Positions 15,392-21,869 of a stretch of 33,922 nucleotides of DNA are shown here, one piece after another. Made by a program: the position numbers and the translations under genes. Origin of the DNA: Candidatus Melainabacteria bacterium (GTDB lineage: Bacteria; Cyanobacteriota; Vampirovibrionia; LMEP-6097); NCBI GenBank assembly GCA_028817775.1, contig JAPPOW010000214.1, positions 1 to 33,922 on the forward strand. The letters are read 5' to 3'. The notes beneath the pieces are model-generated. The model was not told where the DNA came from. It ran no database searches and saw only the letters and a program-made list of their open reading frames with translations. The first letter of the stretch is position 1. Each line of letters starts with the position of its first letter.

Positions 15392-16223
15392 CTTAGTCTT
15401 CAGTCCGGTGCTGGCTGAACCATCAAATGATGATCTGCGTGATCTATTACTTACAGGCAATGTCGAAGCAGTAGTCCAAACTGTAGAAGCGGATAGAGCG
15501 ATCAATTGGTCTAAGGATAAGCTCAAGATCAATCCGCTTGCTTCTGAGTATTATGCCATCGCATTAATCGTTCTTGGTGACATCGATAAAGCTAAGTATT
15601 TCATCGATAAAGCTAGAGACTTTCATCCTAAATCTCAAGCACTGAGAGACTGTGCTAAGCAATTGGATTTTTTTGCACAGCATTTTATAAATAAGGATCT
15701 CAAGTTTACTAAGCAAGAAAAATTGCATATCAAGCTTTATGATTTATTGCATCTATATTTGGCAGAAGAGCCTCAATCCAAACAAGCTACTAAGTTAAAA
15801 CAAAAAATTCTCAAAGAAGTAGAGAAGCTAGATGGGGCGCTGCCATATTTTATGACCAAGCTTGACTATCTCTCTGAACTTAATGATCCAAGTTTGGTTG
15901 ATCAAATATCTAAGCAAGCCTTTGATACTATTGCAGCCAAGCGCAAGATTTTATTCCCTAAGACTTTGGATTTCTATGAACTGGCTTCTGCTTACAAGGC
16001 TCTAGCCAGGCTTAGTATTCAAGCTGGAGACAAGGCTAAAGCCACTCAGTATATTAAACTTGCGCGCAGTAATATTTTTAAGATGAAAGCTTTGTGGCTG
16101 GAAGAGGATACGCGTCACTACCGTAAGATCTTAAAGATGGAACAACGAGTGACAAGCTTTGGTTATGTCCTACCACAGTGGTTGATTCTATTACGTGAAG
16201 AGTATGATGCTTACTTGAATTAA
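15357..16223 (+). CDS. Secreted helical-repeat protein of unknown function
   Basis: Starting from TTG 15357 the product has 288 residues and a compact signal peptide, MDCFVTLFLAMTLVFSPVLA, cleaved before EPS. The frame is open further back to ATG 15264 inside tatD, but those residues come from the tatD end and the repeat and are unlikely to be used. ATG 15387 would leave too short a signal. The mature part is alpha-helical with TPR-like pairs (AIALIVLGDIDKAKYFIDKA, and YKALARLSIQAGDKAKATQY), suggesting protein-protein contacts in the periplasm. There is no enzymatic motif. It converges on the next gene with overlapping stop codons. Confidence 0.7.
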   Translation: MDCFVTLFLAMTLVFSPVLAEPSNDDLRDLLLTGNVEAVVQTVEADRAINWSKDKLKINPLASEYYAIALIVLGDIDKAKYFIDKARDFHPKSQALRDCAKQLDFFAQHFINKDLKFTKQEKLHIKLYDLLHLYLAEEPQSKQATKLKQKILKEVEKLDGALPYFMTKLDYLSELNDPSLVDQISKQAFDTIAAKRKILFPKTLDFYELASAYKALARLSIQAGDKAKATQYIKLARSNIFKMKALWLEEDTRHYRKILKMEQRVTSFGYVLPQWLILLREEYDAYLN

Positions 16224-16942
16224 ACAGCTGCAGCGACTGGTATTGCTGCTTTTGTGACGAGCGTGTTGCTTGCTGGCATCGTAGTTGGACTTTCTGCCAG
16301 AACTCTATCTATGCCTCTTTCGATTGCTGTAACGGCTTTGCGTACCAGGGAAGAGAAAGTGGTGTTGCTATTCAGGTGAGGTCCAAGTGCATCATTGAGT
16401 ACGGCAGTAAAGAAGTCCTGGTTGTCGTTTAAGATCGAGCTTGCGATTTGCCCAAAGGCAGGTGCTTTGTCTCCAGAGAAGATGACTTTTGCTACTTGAA
16501 CTAGGGTACCCAGTATTTTATTAACACTGAGTTTGAAACAATTGCCCCAAAGTGCTTTGTTCAAAGCATCTTGCGAAACATAGACTTCTCCAGTTTGAGA
16601 ATTTGTAATCGGTCCAACGCCAGCAAAACCTTCATTACCAAAACTTAAAGATCTAGCCAGTGCATCTTCTTCTGCAGTGAGCCCTAACTCTGCTGCAATT
16701 GCTTCATTTGTTTTGGCACCATTGACTGCGTAATCAAAAACCTTGCTGAATAGATCTGAATCTGAATTAGATACTACCAGTTGGATAATTTTTTGGTTGA
16801 GTCTAGCTAGATCAATACTAGTCTGGGGAACTTGTGCCAGATTGGTACTTGCTGGCATCACCACATTGGCTGTGGTCTGAGGTGCCAGACTTGTATTGGT
16901 CTGCATCACTGGGCTTTGTTGATTGACCCTTGCTACTTGCAT
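16220..16942 (-). CDS. Protein of unknown function, Asn/Ser/Ala-rich
   Basis: This 240-residue soluble protein has a low-complexity N-terminal 45 residues (Gln, Thr, Ser, Asn, Pro) and a helical body (RLNQKIIQLVVSNSDSDLFS, ILGTLVQVAKVIFSGDK, SSLVRKAVTAIERGIDRVL). I do not recognise it. There is no signal peptide by eye and no catalytic motif. The start is supported by a TACAAT box 6 nt upstream. Its TAA overlaps the TAA of the convergent gene in the palindrome TTAA (16220-16223), leaving no room for a terminator between them. Confidence 0.65.
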   Translation of the reverse strand: MQVARVNQQSPVMQTNTSLAPQTTANVVMPASTNLAQVPQTSIDLARLNQKIIQLVVSNSDSDLFSKVFDYAVNGAKTNEAIAAELGLTAEEDALARSLSFGNEGFAGVGPITNSQTGEVYVSQDALNKALWGNCFKLSVNKILGTLVQVAKVIFSGDKAPAFGQIASSILNDNQDFFTAVLNDALGPHLNSNTTFSSLVRKAVTAIERGIDRVLAESPTTMPASNTLVTKAAIPVAAAV

Positions 16943-16948
16943 AGTTGA

Positions 16949-16954
16949 ATTGTA
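16949..16954 (-). promoter_or_regulatory. -10 element of the 16942 gene
   Basis: TACAAT on the minus strand ends 6 nt before the ATG, with no Shine-Dalgarno. The element lies in the 36-base gap between this gene and the epimerase upstream, so the gene probably has its own transcript. Confidence 0.5.
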
Positions 16955-16978
16955 TCACGGGTTGATTGGTGAAAACCC

Positions 16979-17878
16979 CTAAGTCACCAAGCTTCTCAAA
17001 CACTCTTCAATCCTAGGGTGAGTAAATTTATAGCCAGCATCCTCAAGAACTTTGGGTTTAACCTTGGCACTAGCTAATAACAAAGCATCAGCCATCTCTC
17101 CAAAAATAATTTTGGCAAGGAAGCTTGGCATTGGAGCTAAAGCAGGCCTACCCAAGACTCGAGCTAGACTGCTAGTAAAAATAGAATTGGTCACTGGATG
17201 AGGACTAGTGAAGTTGACCGGTCCTTTAATCTTAGAATTGTTCATTATAAAGTAGAGCCCGTAGATCAGATCTTCAATACTAATCCAGCTCATGATTTGT
17301 TTGCCGCTGCCGATATCACCGCCCATGCCAAAACTAAATGGCAAAACTAATTTGGCTAGCGCGCCGCCCTCTTTGCTCAATACAATGCCGATACGCGGAT
17401 GCACTACTCTGATCCCAGCTTCTCGAGCTGGGTCTGCAGCAGCCTCCCAAGCTTTGCAAGTATCAGAAATAAATAAACCCTCTACTGGAAAGCTATGTTC
17501 GTAAAGAGTTTCAAAGGGACGATCAGCGTAGTAACCAATAGCAGAAGCTGAAATAAATAAATTGGGTTTAGCTTTGAGTTTAGCTAGAGTACTTGCTAGT
17601 AAGTGAGTAGACTTAGTTCTACTTTCTAGGATGCGAGTTTTTTGTGCTGTGGTCCAACGGCGGTCAGCGATATTCTCGCCAGCTAGATGCACTACCACAT
17701 CAAAACCCTCCAGCTCACTAGTGTCAAGCACAGCTTCATCAGGTTGCCAAAAAATTTTCCTGGGACCTAATTTAGATTCTGATCTTACTAATGAATAAAC
17801 TTCATGTCCTTGATACTCAAGGTAGCTAGCTAGATTTTTGCCAACAAGTCCAGTTGAGCCTGAGATAAGGACCTTCAT
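16979..17878 (-). CDS. TIGR01777 family NAD(P)-dependent epimerase (DUF1731)
   Basis: This 299-residue extended short-chain dehydrogenase/reductase has the Rossmann motif GSTGLVGKNLA at residues 7-17, VVHLAGENIADRRW, FISASAIGYYADR, and the C-terminal DUF1731 region ending with LAPMPSFLAKIIFGEMADAL and GYKFTHPRIEECL. Length and motif order match the family (YfcH/SulA-like sugar-nucleotide epimerases). The substrate is not known for most members, and none can be deduced here. The start is supported by a -10 box TAGAAT 6 nt upstream and a TGAACT 17 bp further on, the clearest full promoter of the minus strand after 7770. Confidence 0.92.
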   Translation of the reverse strand: MKVLISGSTGLVGKNLASYLEYQGHEVYSLVRSESKLGPRKIFWQPDEAVLDTSELEGFDVVVHLAGENIADRRWTTAQKTRILESRTKSTHLLASTLAKLKAKPNLFISASAIGYYADRPFETLYEHSFPVEGLFISDTCKAWEAAADPAREAGIRVVHPRIGIVLSKEGGALAKLVLPFSFGMGGDIGSGKQIMSWISIEDLIYGLYFIMNNSKIKGPVNFTSPHPVTNSIFTSSLARVLGRPALAPMPSFLAKIIFGEMADALLLASAKVKPKVLEDAGYKFTHPRIEECLRSLVT

Positions 17879-17884
17879 TATTTG

Positions 17885-17913
17885 ATTCTACTATGTAGAT
17901 AGCGAGCAGTTCA
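17885..17913 (-). promoter_or_regulatory. Promoter of the epimerase gene
   Basis: TGAACT (17908-17913) and TAGAAT (17885-17890) are spaced 17 bp apart. The -10 box is 6 nt from the ATG at 17878, again implying a leaderless message. Confidence 0.55.
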
Positions 17914-17974
17914 TAATTGTTTAATATTGGCATGGTGGATTGAGCTTGGCAGGTGCGCTATTATGTTGCGAAGG

Positions 17975-18535
17975 ATGAAAATAAGACCCCTACTCCTTCC
18001 ATCTTTATTACTAGGCATGCTTGCTGGTTGTTCTGAGCAAGTAGAGCCACCAGAATTGCCTGCTAGAGCTCAGCCGGTTCTAGAAGCCAGTGATGATACT
18101 TGCGTGCAAATTCACCAAGCTGATGATGAAGCGAGTAGAGCAGAAGCTCCAGTTCCAGATCAGTGTGTTGAGATTCCTGAAGAGGAAGCAAGTCGGGTGG
18201 AAGAAATTGAACAAGAACCTGATCTTAGTAAATTGTCCTGGGATGAACGAGTTGAAAGAATTAATGACAGAGCAATTTTTACTAAGAAGACTATTGTTAC
18301 TCTAAGACAACTTGTTATGACTCGTGAGATTAATGAAGAAAGATACGGACCAACTGCTGAACTAATGATTAAGCTGGCTGAAGGTTTTCTGCAAAGAAAT
18401 AACAGACCTGACTGGATAGAGCTTTTTGAAAGTCGAGTCCAAAAGCTTAGAGAAACTTCTGAAGAGATTTTGAAACGAGAGGCTGAGAAAGCTGCACCAC
18501 CTCCAGTTAACGACGACGGTTCAGTGACATTTTAA
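17975..18535 (+). CDS. Lipoprotein of unknown function
   Basis: This 186-residue product has a lipoprotein signal: basic MKIRP, the hydrophobic LLLPSLLLGM, and the lipobox LAGC with the lipidated Cys about 18 residues in, followed by SEQVEPPE. The mature part is acidic (many Glu/Asp), then a helical charged domain (LSWDERVERINDRAIFTKK, and PTAELMIKLAEGFLQRN). No family was recognised. I start at ATG 17975, because this gives a normal signal; ATG 17963 adds MLRR and is equally possible. A frame open to TTG 17927 is unlikely. The protein should sit in a membrane facing the periplasm. The gene stands alone on its strand between two apparent leaderless promoters. Confidence 0.75.
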   Translation: MKIRPLLLPSLLLGMLAGCSEQVEPPELPARAQPVLEASDDTCVQIHQADDEASRAEAPVPDQCVEIPEEEASRVEEIEQEPDLSKLSWDERVERINDRAIFTKKTIVTLRQLVMTREINEERYGPTAELMIKLAEGFLQRNNRPDWIELFESRVQKLRETSEEILKREAEKAAPPPVNDDGSVTF

Positions 18536-18595
18536 TTTTTGGTTTGGGTGATTTCGTTCATATAGACTTCTTAGATCAAGAGGCTTATCTTATGC

Positions 18596-18601
18596 TAGAA
18601 T
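18596..18601 (+). promoter_or_regulatory. -10 element of the 18611 gene
   Basis: TAGAAT lies 9 nt before the ATG at 18611, at the long end of the spacing seen in this window. No Shine-Dalgarno is visible. Confidence 0.4.
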
Positions 18602-18610
18602 TATGCCCTA

Positions 18611-19702
18611 ATGGGTCTTGACCTAAATCTTAAAGATGTTGCTGGAGCTGCAATTGCTTCGCTGGCTAATAGTGTGCCAGTGGTTTCTACTGCTGCAGAA
18701 TTCTTGAGTAGATTGGATGACACAAGAGACCGAAACCAAGTCGTCGATAGATTACATAGAGTAGAAACGGAGATGGATGCCTTGCTCAATGGTTGCCATG
18801 AAGATCAAATGGATCGAGGTGCTTTGGTGAATAGAATGCGTCAGATGCTAGAAACTCAGCAACGCCACAATGCAATAGTTTGTGGAGGTTTGATTAGTGA
18901 CACCACTCACTATGAAACTATGCGTAAGCATCCAGACATGTTTGGTGAACCCTTAACAATGGATTCTCAAACTGAATATGATCCAGACAATGTTCACTTG
19001 ATGATTCAAGATCCAGATGGTAATCCGATGATGTTGAAGATGCCAGTGTTTTCATTTTTTCAATTGATCTTTGAGAAAACTAATAGAACTGAAACCAAAA
19101 CTCTTAATGGTGATGGAGTTGTTTCTAAACCAGTAATGCTTGAGATTGAAGATATTGAACCAGGTACTGCTCTATTCATCTGTACTCAAGAGAAAGCTAA
19201 TGATCCACAGGTGCGAAAATTAATTGATGGACTCAAAGATACTTATGGTATCAATGTTGTATTCCCAGAGCAATTGATTCCTCCTGGCTTTTTTAGGTAT
19301 GAAGCTTATGACAAGATTGCACACTTGCTACACGAAAAACAGTTGAGACCGTTTTTGATTGCAGACGGAGATATTCAAACTCATGAAGAGTATCGAATTG
19401 TTAGTCAAATGCAGCAGTTATTCCAAGGATATGGTGTTATGCCTGTTGTTCATCATGACGATATTGGAAAAGATATAGATGGGATTGGTGATTATAACGG
19501 TAATGTCACGTGGAACACCGCAGCAGCTTATACAGTAGATCGTAAAATGACACCTGAAAAAATTCGTATCTTTGCTTCAGCGATTCTTGGTATTCGTCCT
19601 TATGAATTAGAGAGAATGGAGAAACGAGGTATTACTGACTTTAAACCATATATGCAGGGTGTTGATAATCTTAGAGAGGAGCCTCCTGAGTCGAAGCTTT
19701 GA
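18611..19702 (+). CDS. Conserved-looking cytoplasmic protein of unknown function
   Basis: This is a 363-residue protein with no signal peptide. The N-terminus (1-90) is helical and charged (NLKDVAGAAIASLANSVPVV, then DDTRDRNQVVDRLHRVETEM), resembling a coiled-coil or membrane-association region. The centre and C-terminus are a mixed alpha/beta domain containing ALFICTQEKANDPQVRKLID, VVFPEQLIPPGFF, and PFLIADGDIQTHEEYRIV followed by PVVHHDDIGKDIDGIGD. The alternating strands and helices with Asp-rich loop ends suggest a Rossmann-like fold, but I find no nucleotide-binding motif and no catalytic set. The family is unknown. The gene is followed by two short hairpins and tRNA-Pro. Confidence 0.72.
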   Translation: MGLDLNLKDVAGAAIASLANSVPVVSTAAEFLSRLDDTRDRNQVVDRLHRVETEMDALLNGCHEDQMDRGALVNRMRQMLETQQRHNAIVCGGLISDTTHYETMRKHPDMFGEPLTMDSQTEYDPDNVHLMIQDPDGNPMMLKMPVFSFFQLIFEKTNRTETKTLNGDGVVSKPVMLEIEDIEPGTALFICTQEKANDPQVRKLIDGLKDTYGINVVFPEQLIPPGFFRYEAYDKIAHLLHEKQLRPFLIADGDIQTHEEYRIVSQMQQLFQGYGVMPVVHHDDIGKDIDGIGDYNGNVTWNTAAAYTVDRKMTPEKIRIFASAILGIRPYELERMEKRGITDFKPYMQGVDNLREEPPESKL

Positions 19703-19751
19703 TCTTATTGGCATTTAGAAACTAGTGTTTGACTTTGCGTTCCGATCCCGT

Positions 19752-19775
19752 GCGGCGCCACTCTGAAGGCGCCGC
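19752..19775 (+). terminator. Probable terminator hairpin after the 18611 gene
   Basis: Perfect 8-bp arms GCGGCGCC and GGCGCCGC enclose an 8-nt loop and are followed by TTT. A second perfect hairpin, TAGCTGGC-TCC-GCCAGCTA, sits at 19798-19816. The T-run is short, so termination is probable rather than certain. Confidence 0.5.
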
Positions 19776-19867
19776 TTTACTGGTACCCGCACACAGTTAG
19801 CTGGCTCCGCCAGCTATAATCGTTCTAGACTCCCGCACGAAGCATAAGGGCTTCGATCTCGATAGAA

Positions 19868-19944
19868 TGGTCGGGGTGGCAGGATTTGAACCTACGACCT
19901 CTTCGTCCCAAGCGAAGCGCTCTACCAAGCTGAGCCACACCCCG
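19868..19944 (-). tRNA. tRNA-Pro (anticodon UGG)
   Basis: Read on the minus strand the acceptor stem is CGGGGTG paired with CACCCCG, followed by A and an encoded CCA. The D arm is GCTCAGCTTGGTAGAGC. The anticodon stem CTTCG pairs with CGAAG around the loop CTTGGGA, giving anticodon TGG. The T arm contains GGTTCAAATCC. All arms close well. A 23-base exact copy of its 5' end lies 88 bases upstream (20010-20032). Confidence 0.95.
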
Positions 19945-20009
19945 GCCGACCTTGCCTTTTCGCGCTTCGAAAGCGAAGCATCTTCTTGTGTCGTCGCACT
20001 GACGTGCTC

Positions 20010-20032
20010 CTACCAAGCTGAGCCACACCCCG
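20010..20032 (-). repeat. Duplicated 5' end of tRNA-Pro
   Basis: The 23 bases match tRNA-Pro positions 1-23 exactly (acceptor 5' strand and D arm), in the same orientation. The following sequence cannot fold into the rest of a tRNA. This could be a decayed tRNA gene or a target-site remnant. Confidence 0.8.
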
Positions 20033-20139
20033 ATTAGACAGTGTCTTGGGAATCCCGAAAAGGCTCTGTAATTATACTAAAGAGCCTGTGAAATATAGCA
20101 ATTTTTAGAATTTAATCGATTTCCTGAGCGTATTACTGA

Positions 20140-20592
20140 TTAGAAAAATCTTTCTACTTGAGTCGGTGGGGTATTAGTCATCGCGTAAGCACCAGCATTA
20201 GCCCATGCCTCTTGTGCTGCTAGCACAGTTTCTTGAGCTCGTAATTGTCCCATGGCAAATGATTGTTGTAAGAAAGCATTGGCAATCCCACCAAGGAAGC
20301 CACCGCCACCACTCGAGCTTCTACCACCATAAAGTCCAGCTGCACCAGGTACTCCAAAACCAAAGCCACCGATACCACCGAGTCCGGCAGTACCAAAACC
20401 ACCAGCTCCGCCGAAGCCTCCAATACCTCCAAAACCAGGTGAACCAAAACCACCGATGCCACCAAAGCCACCGCCGAATCCACCAATACCTTGGTTACCA
20501 ACGAAACTTGGGCCACGAAAACCACCAAAGCCTCCTAGGCCAGCGCCTGCAAAGCTTGATGCAAAACTTGGATTAAATGATGAATTAAACAT
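20140..20592 (-). CDS. Gly/Phe-rich low-complexity protein
   Basis: This 150-residue protein has a first two-thirds built of GGFGG, GGIGGFG and similar short repeats with Phe and Leu spacers. The last 50 residues are an ordinary helical segment (GGIANAFLQQSFAMGQLRAQ, then ETVLAAQEAWANAGAYAM). There is no classical signal peptide. Gly/Phe repeats are typical of disordered, self-associating or structural proteins; no specific family can be named. The codon pattern GGT/GGC/GGA varies between repeats, so selection acts on the protein rather than on recent DNA expansion. The start lies 8 bases after the biotin ligase stop, which puts it in the same operon. Confidence 0.7.
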   Translation of the reverse strand: MFNSSFNPSFASSFAGAGLGGFGGFRGPSFVGNQGIGGFGGGFGGIGGFGSPGFGGIGGFGGAGGFGTAGLGGIGGFGFGVPGAAGLYGGRSSSGGGGFLGGIANAFLQQSFAMGQLRAQETVLAAQEAWANAGAYAMTNTPPTQVERFF

Positions 20593-20599
20593 CTCTGGG

Positions 20600-21133
20600 C
20601 TAATTAGAACAAGCCAGCTTTAAGAACTGGTTAAGAAACTCTTCTTCACCAAAGTCCTTGCTGCTGATTTCTTCAAGTGAAATTGGAGGGGCTTTGGGTG
20701 CTTCCACTAATGATTCTTTGATTTGCCTAGGCATTGCTTTGAGATTTAAACCAATTCCAATCAATAAATGTTCTTTATATATCTCAACTAAAATCCCAGC
20801 AAGTTTGCAGTCATTGTAGTAGATATCATTGATCGGTTTGATATAGTAATCGGCTGGATACAGCTGCTTGAGAGTGTTTAGAGCTTGCTCTGCAAAGCCT
20901 TGTGTCATCCTGAGCGCTTCTTGCGCGTCAGGATCTCCTTGCTGCAACTCAGTGATGATAGTTGTATATAAACCAGCCCTGGGAGGAGAAGCCCAAGACT
21001 TACCATACTGCCCGCGACCAGCACTTTGTTCTTCGGTGATGATACAAGTAGGTAGCTCTAAATCACCCTTGTCTATCAAGCGTTTGGCTTCATTTTGACT
21101 TGAGTCAAGAATTTGATATCGCAAGAACTGCAC
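20600..21133 (-). CDS. birA: Biotin--[acetyl-CoA-carboxylase] ligase, short and divergent
   Basis: This 177-residue biotin ligase catalytic domain should attach biotin to the carboxyl carrier protein. There is no N-terminal helix-turn-helix, so it is not a repressor. Seen motifs are SAGRGQYGKSWASP (residues 37-50, the biotinoyl-AMP loop), KLAGILVEI (110-118) and GIGLNL. The usual KWPND reads KPIND at 99-103. The C-terminal SH3-like domain of normal BirA is absent, and the whole is about 60 residues shorter than common enzymes. Residues 65-78 are encoded by half a family B palindrome (20904-20938). The GTG start has TAGAAT 6 nt upstream. Function is likely but the enzyme is unusual. Confidence 0.8.
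   Translation of the reverse strand: MQFLRYQILDSSQNEAKRLIDKGDLELPTCIITEEQSAGRGQYGKSWASPPRAGLYTTIITELQQGDPDAQEALRMTQGFAEQALNTLKQLYPADYYIKPINDIYYNDCKLAGILVEIYKEHLLIGIGLNLKAMPRQIKESLVEAPKAPPISLEEISSKDFGEEEFLNQFLKLACSN
20904..20938. repeat. Half-copy of repeat family B inside the biotin ligase gene
   Basis: Read on the minus strand, GGAGATCCTGACGC is followed by a short loop and GCTCAGGATGAC, the same right half as in the intergenic copies at 10362 and 14361. It stays in frame and supplies GDPDAQEALRMTQ. The other half of the element is missing. Confidence 0.85.
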
Positions 21134-21139
21134 CTCATG

Positions 21140-21145
21140 ATTCTA
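21140..21145 (-). promoter_or_regulatory. -10 element of the biotin ligase gene
   Basis: TAGAAT on the minus strand lies 6 nt before the GTG at 21133, without a Shine-Dalgarno. The 94-base gap to the divergent gene at 21228 holds both promoters. Confidence 0.5.
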
Positions 21146-21227
21146 GCTCAATTGGACTAAAGTTTCTTGCCTAATTACCGATAGATCTAATTGAGCAGAA
21201 AACTACACAAGCTCACAAGGAAGCACA

Positions 21228-21869
21228 ATGTCAAAAAGATTTATGGTAATAGCACTTGCTATTGCTCTGGGATTTTTAAATTTCAGCGCAACTGAAGTGG
21301 AAGCAAAGAAAAAACGCAAGAAATTAGGTTTTGAAATTCAGGATTGTACCCGCATTAAGGGGCAGCCAGATATTTATATTTGTCTCAAGGGTGAGGCTGG
21401 TGATGGGACTTTGAGCCAACGTAAGCTTAATTCAGTTAGTTCTAAAACAGTTACTCTCATTGATCGATACAAAGCTAGGGCTGCAAAAAAGAAATCTGGG
21501 GCTAGAAAGTTTTTGGAGAACGATCCATGTGTGATAGATCCAATGTCTCCTGAATGTACGGGAGAAACAGAGTCAGATCCGTGTGCTATAGATCCAATGT
21601 CTCCTGAATGTACGGGAGAAACAGAGTCAGATCCGTGTGCTATAGATCCAATGTCTCCTGAATGTACGGGAGAAACAGAGTCAGATCCGTGTGCTATAGA
21701 TCCAATGTCTCCGGAGTGTACCGGAGAGACTAGTGATCCTTGTACGATAGACCCAATGTCTCCTGAATGTACCGGGGAAACAGAATCATCAGATCCATGT
21801 ACAGTAGATCCAAGTTCACAAGCTTGCACGGACTATATGTGCACAATGGACCCAAGTACTTGCATTTAA
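21228..21869 (+). CDS. Secreted Cys-rich tandem-repeat protein
   Basis: This 213-residue protein has a signal peptide (MSKRFMVIALAIALGFLNFS, cleavage near ATEVEA). A basic KKKRKKLGFE stretch follows, then a small domain with two cysteines (IQDCTRIKG, DIYICLKG), and from residue 99 tandem repeats of DPCAIDPMSPECTGETES. There are five close copies (18 residues each, one shortened by one residue) and a divergent sixth, every one with two cysteines. The total of 16 Cys suggests disulfides or metal binding in the envelope or outside. The start has a good Shine-Dalgarno (AAGGAAG). The family is unknown. The stop codon overlaps that of the convergent 835-residue gene. Confidence 0.8.
   Translation: MSKRFMVIALAIALGFLNFSATEVEAKKKRKKLGFEIQDCTRIKGQPDIYICLKGEAGDGTLSQRKLNSVSSKTVTLIDRYKARAAKKKSGARKFLENDPCVIDPMSPECTGETESDPCAIDPMSPECTGETESDPCAIDPMSPECTGETESDPCAIDPMSPECTGETSDPCTIDPMSPECTGETESSDPCTVDPSSQACTDYMCTMDPSTCI
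21522..21791 (+). repeat. 54-bp coding tandem repeat
   Basis: Units begin at 21522, 21576, 21630, 21684 and 21735, with a divergent unit at 21792. Units 2 and 3 are identical over all 54 bases, and units 1 and 4 differ by only a few. The near-identity at DNA level points to recent expansion by slippage or recombination. It is coding, not a CRISPR array: there are no unique spacers. Confidence 0.92.

Noticed and set aside
19825-20028. 67-residue minus-strand frame across tRNA-Pro
   Set aside because: It covers the whole tRNA gene, which folds perfectly; the frame is incidental.
20205-20576. Plus-strand frame (His/Gln/Arg-rich) opposite the Gly-rich gene
   Set aside because: It is a shadow of the Gly-repeat codons; the minus frame has the operon context and an ordinary helical C-terminus.
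21522-21830. Possible CRISPR array
   Set aside because: The 54-bp repeats are contiguous, in frame and without spacers; they are coding tandem repeats.
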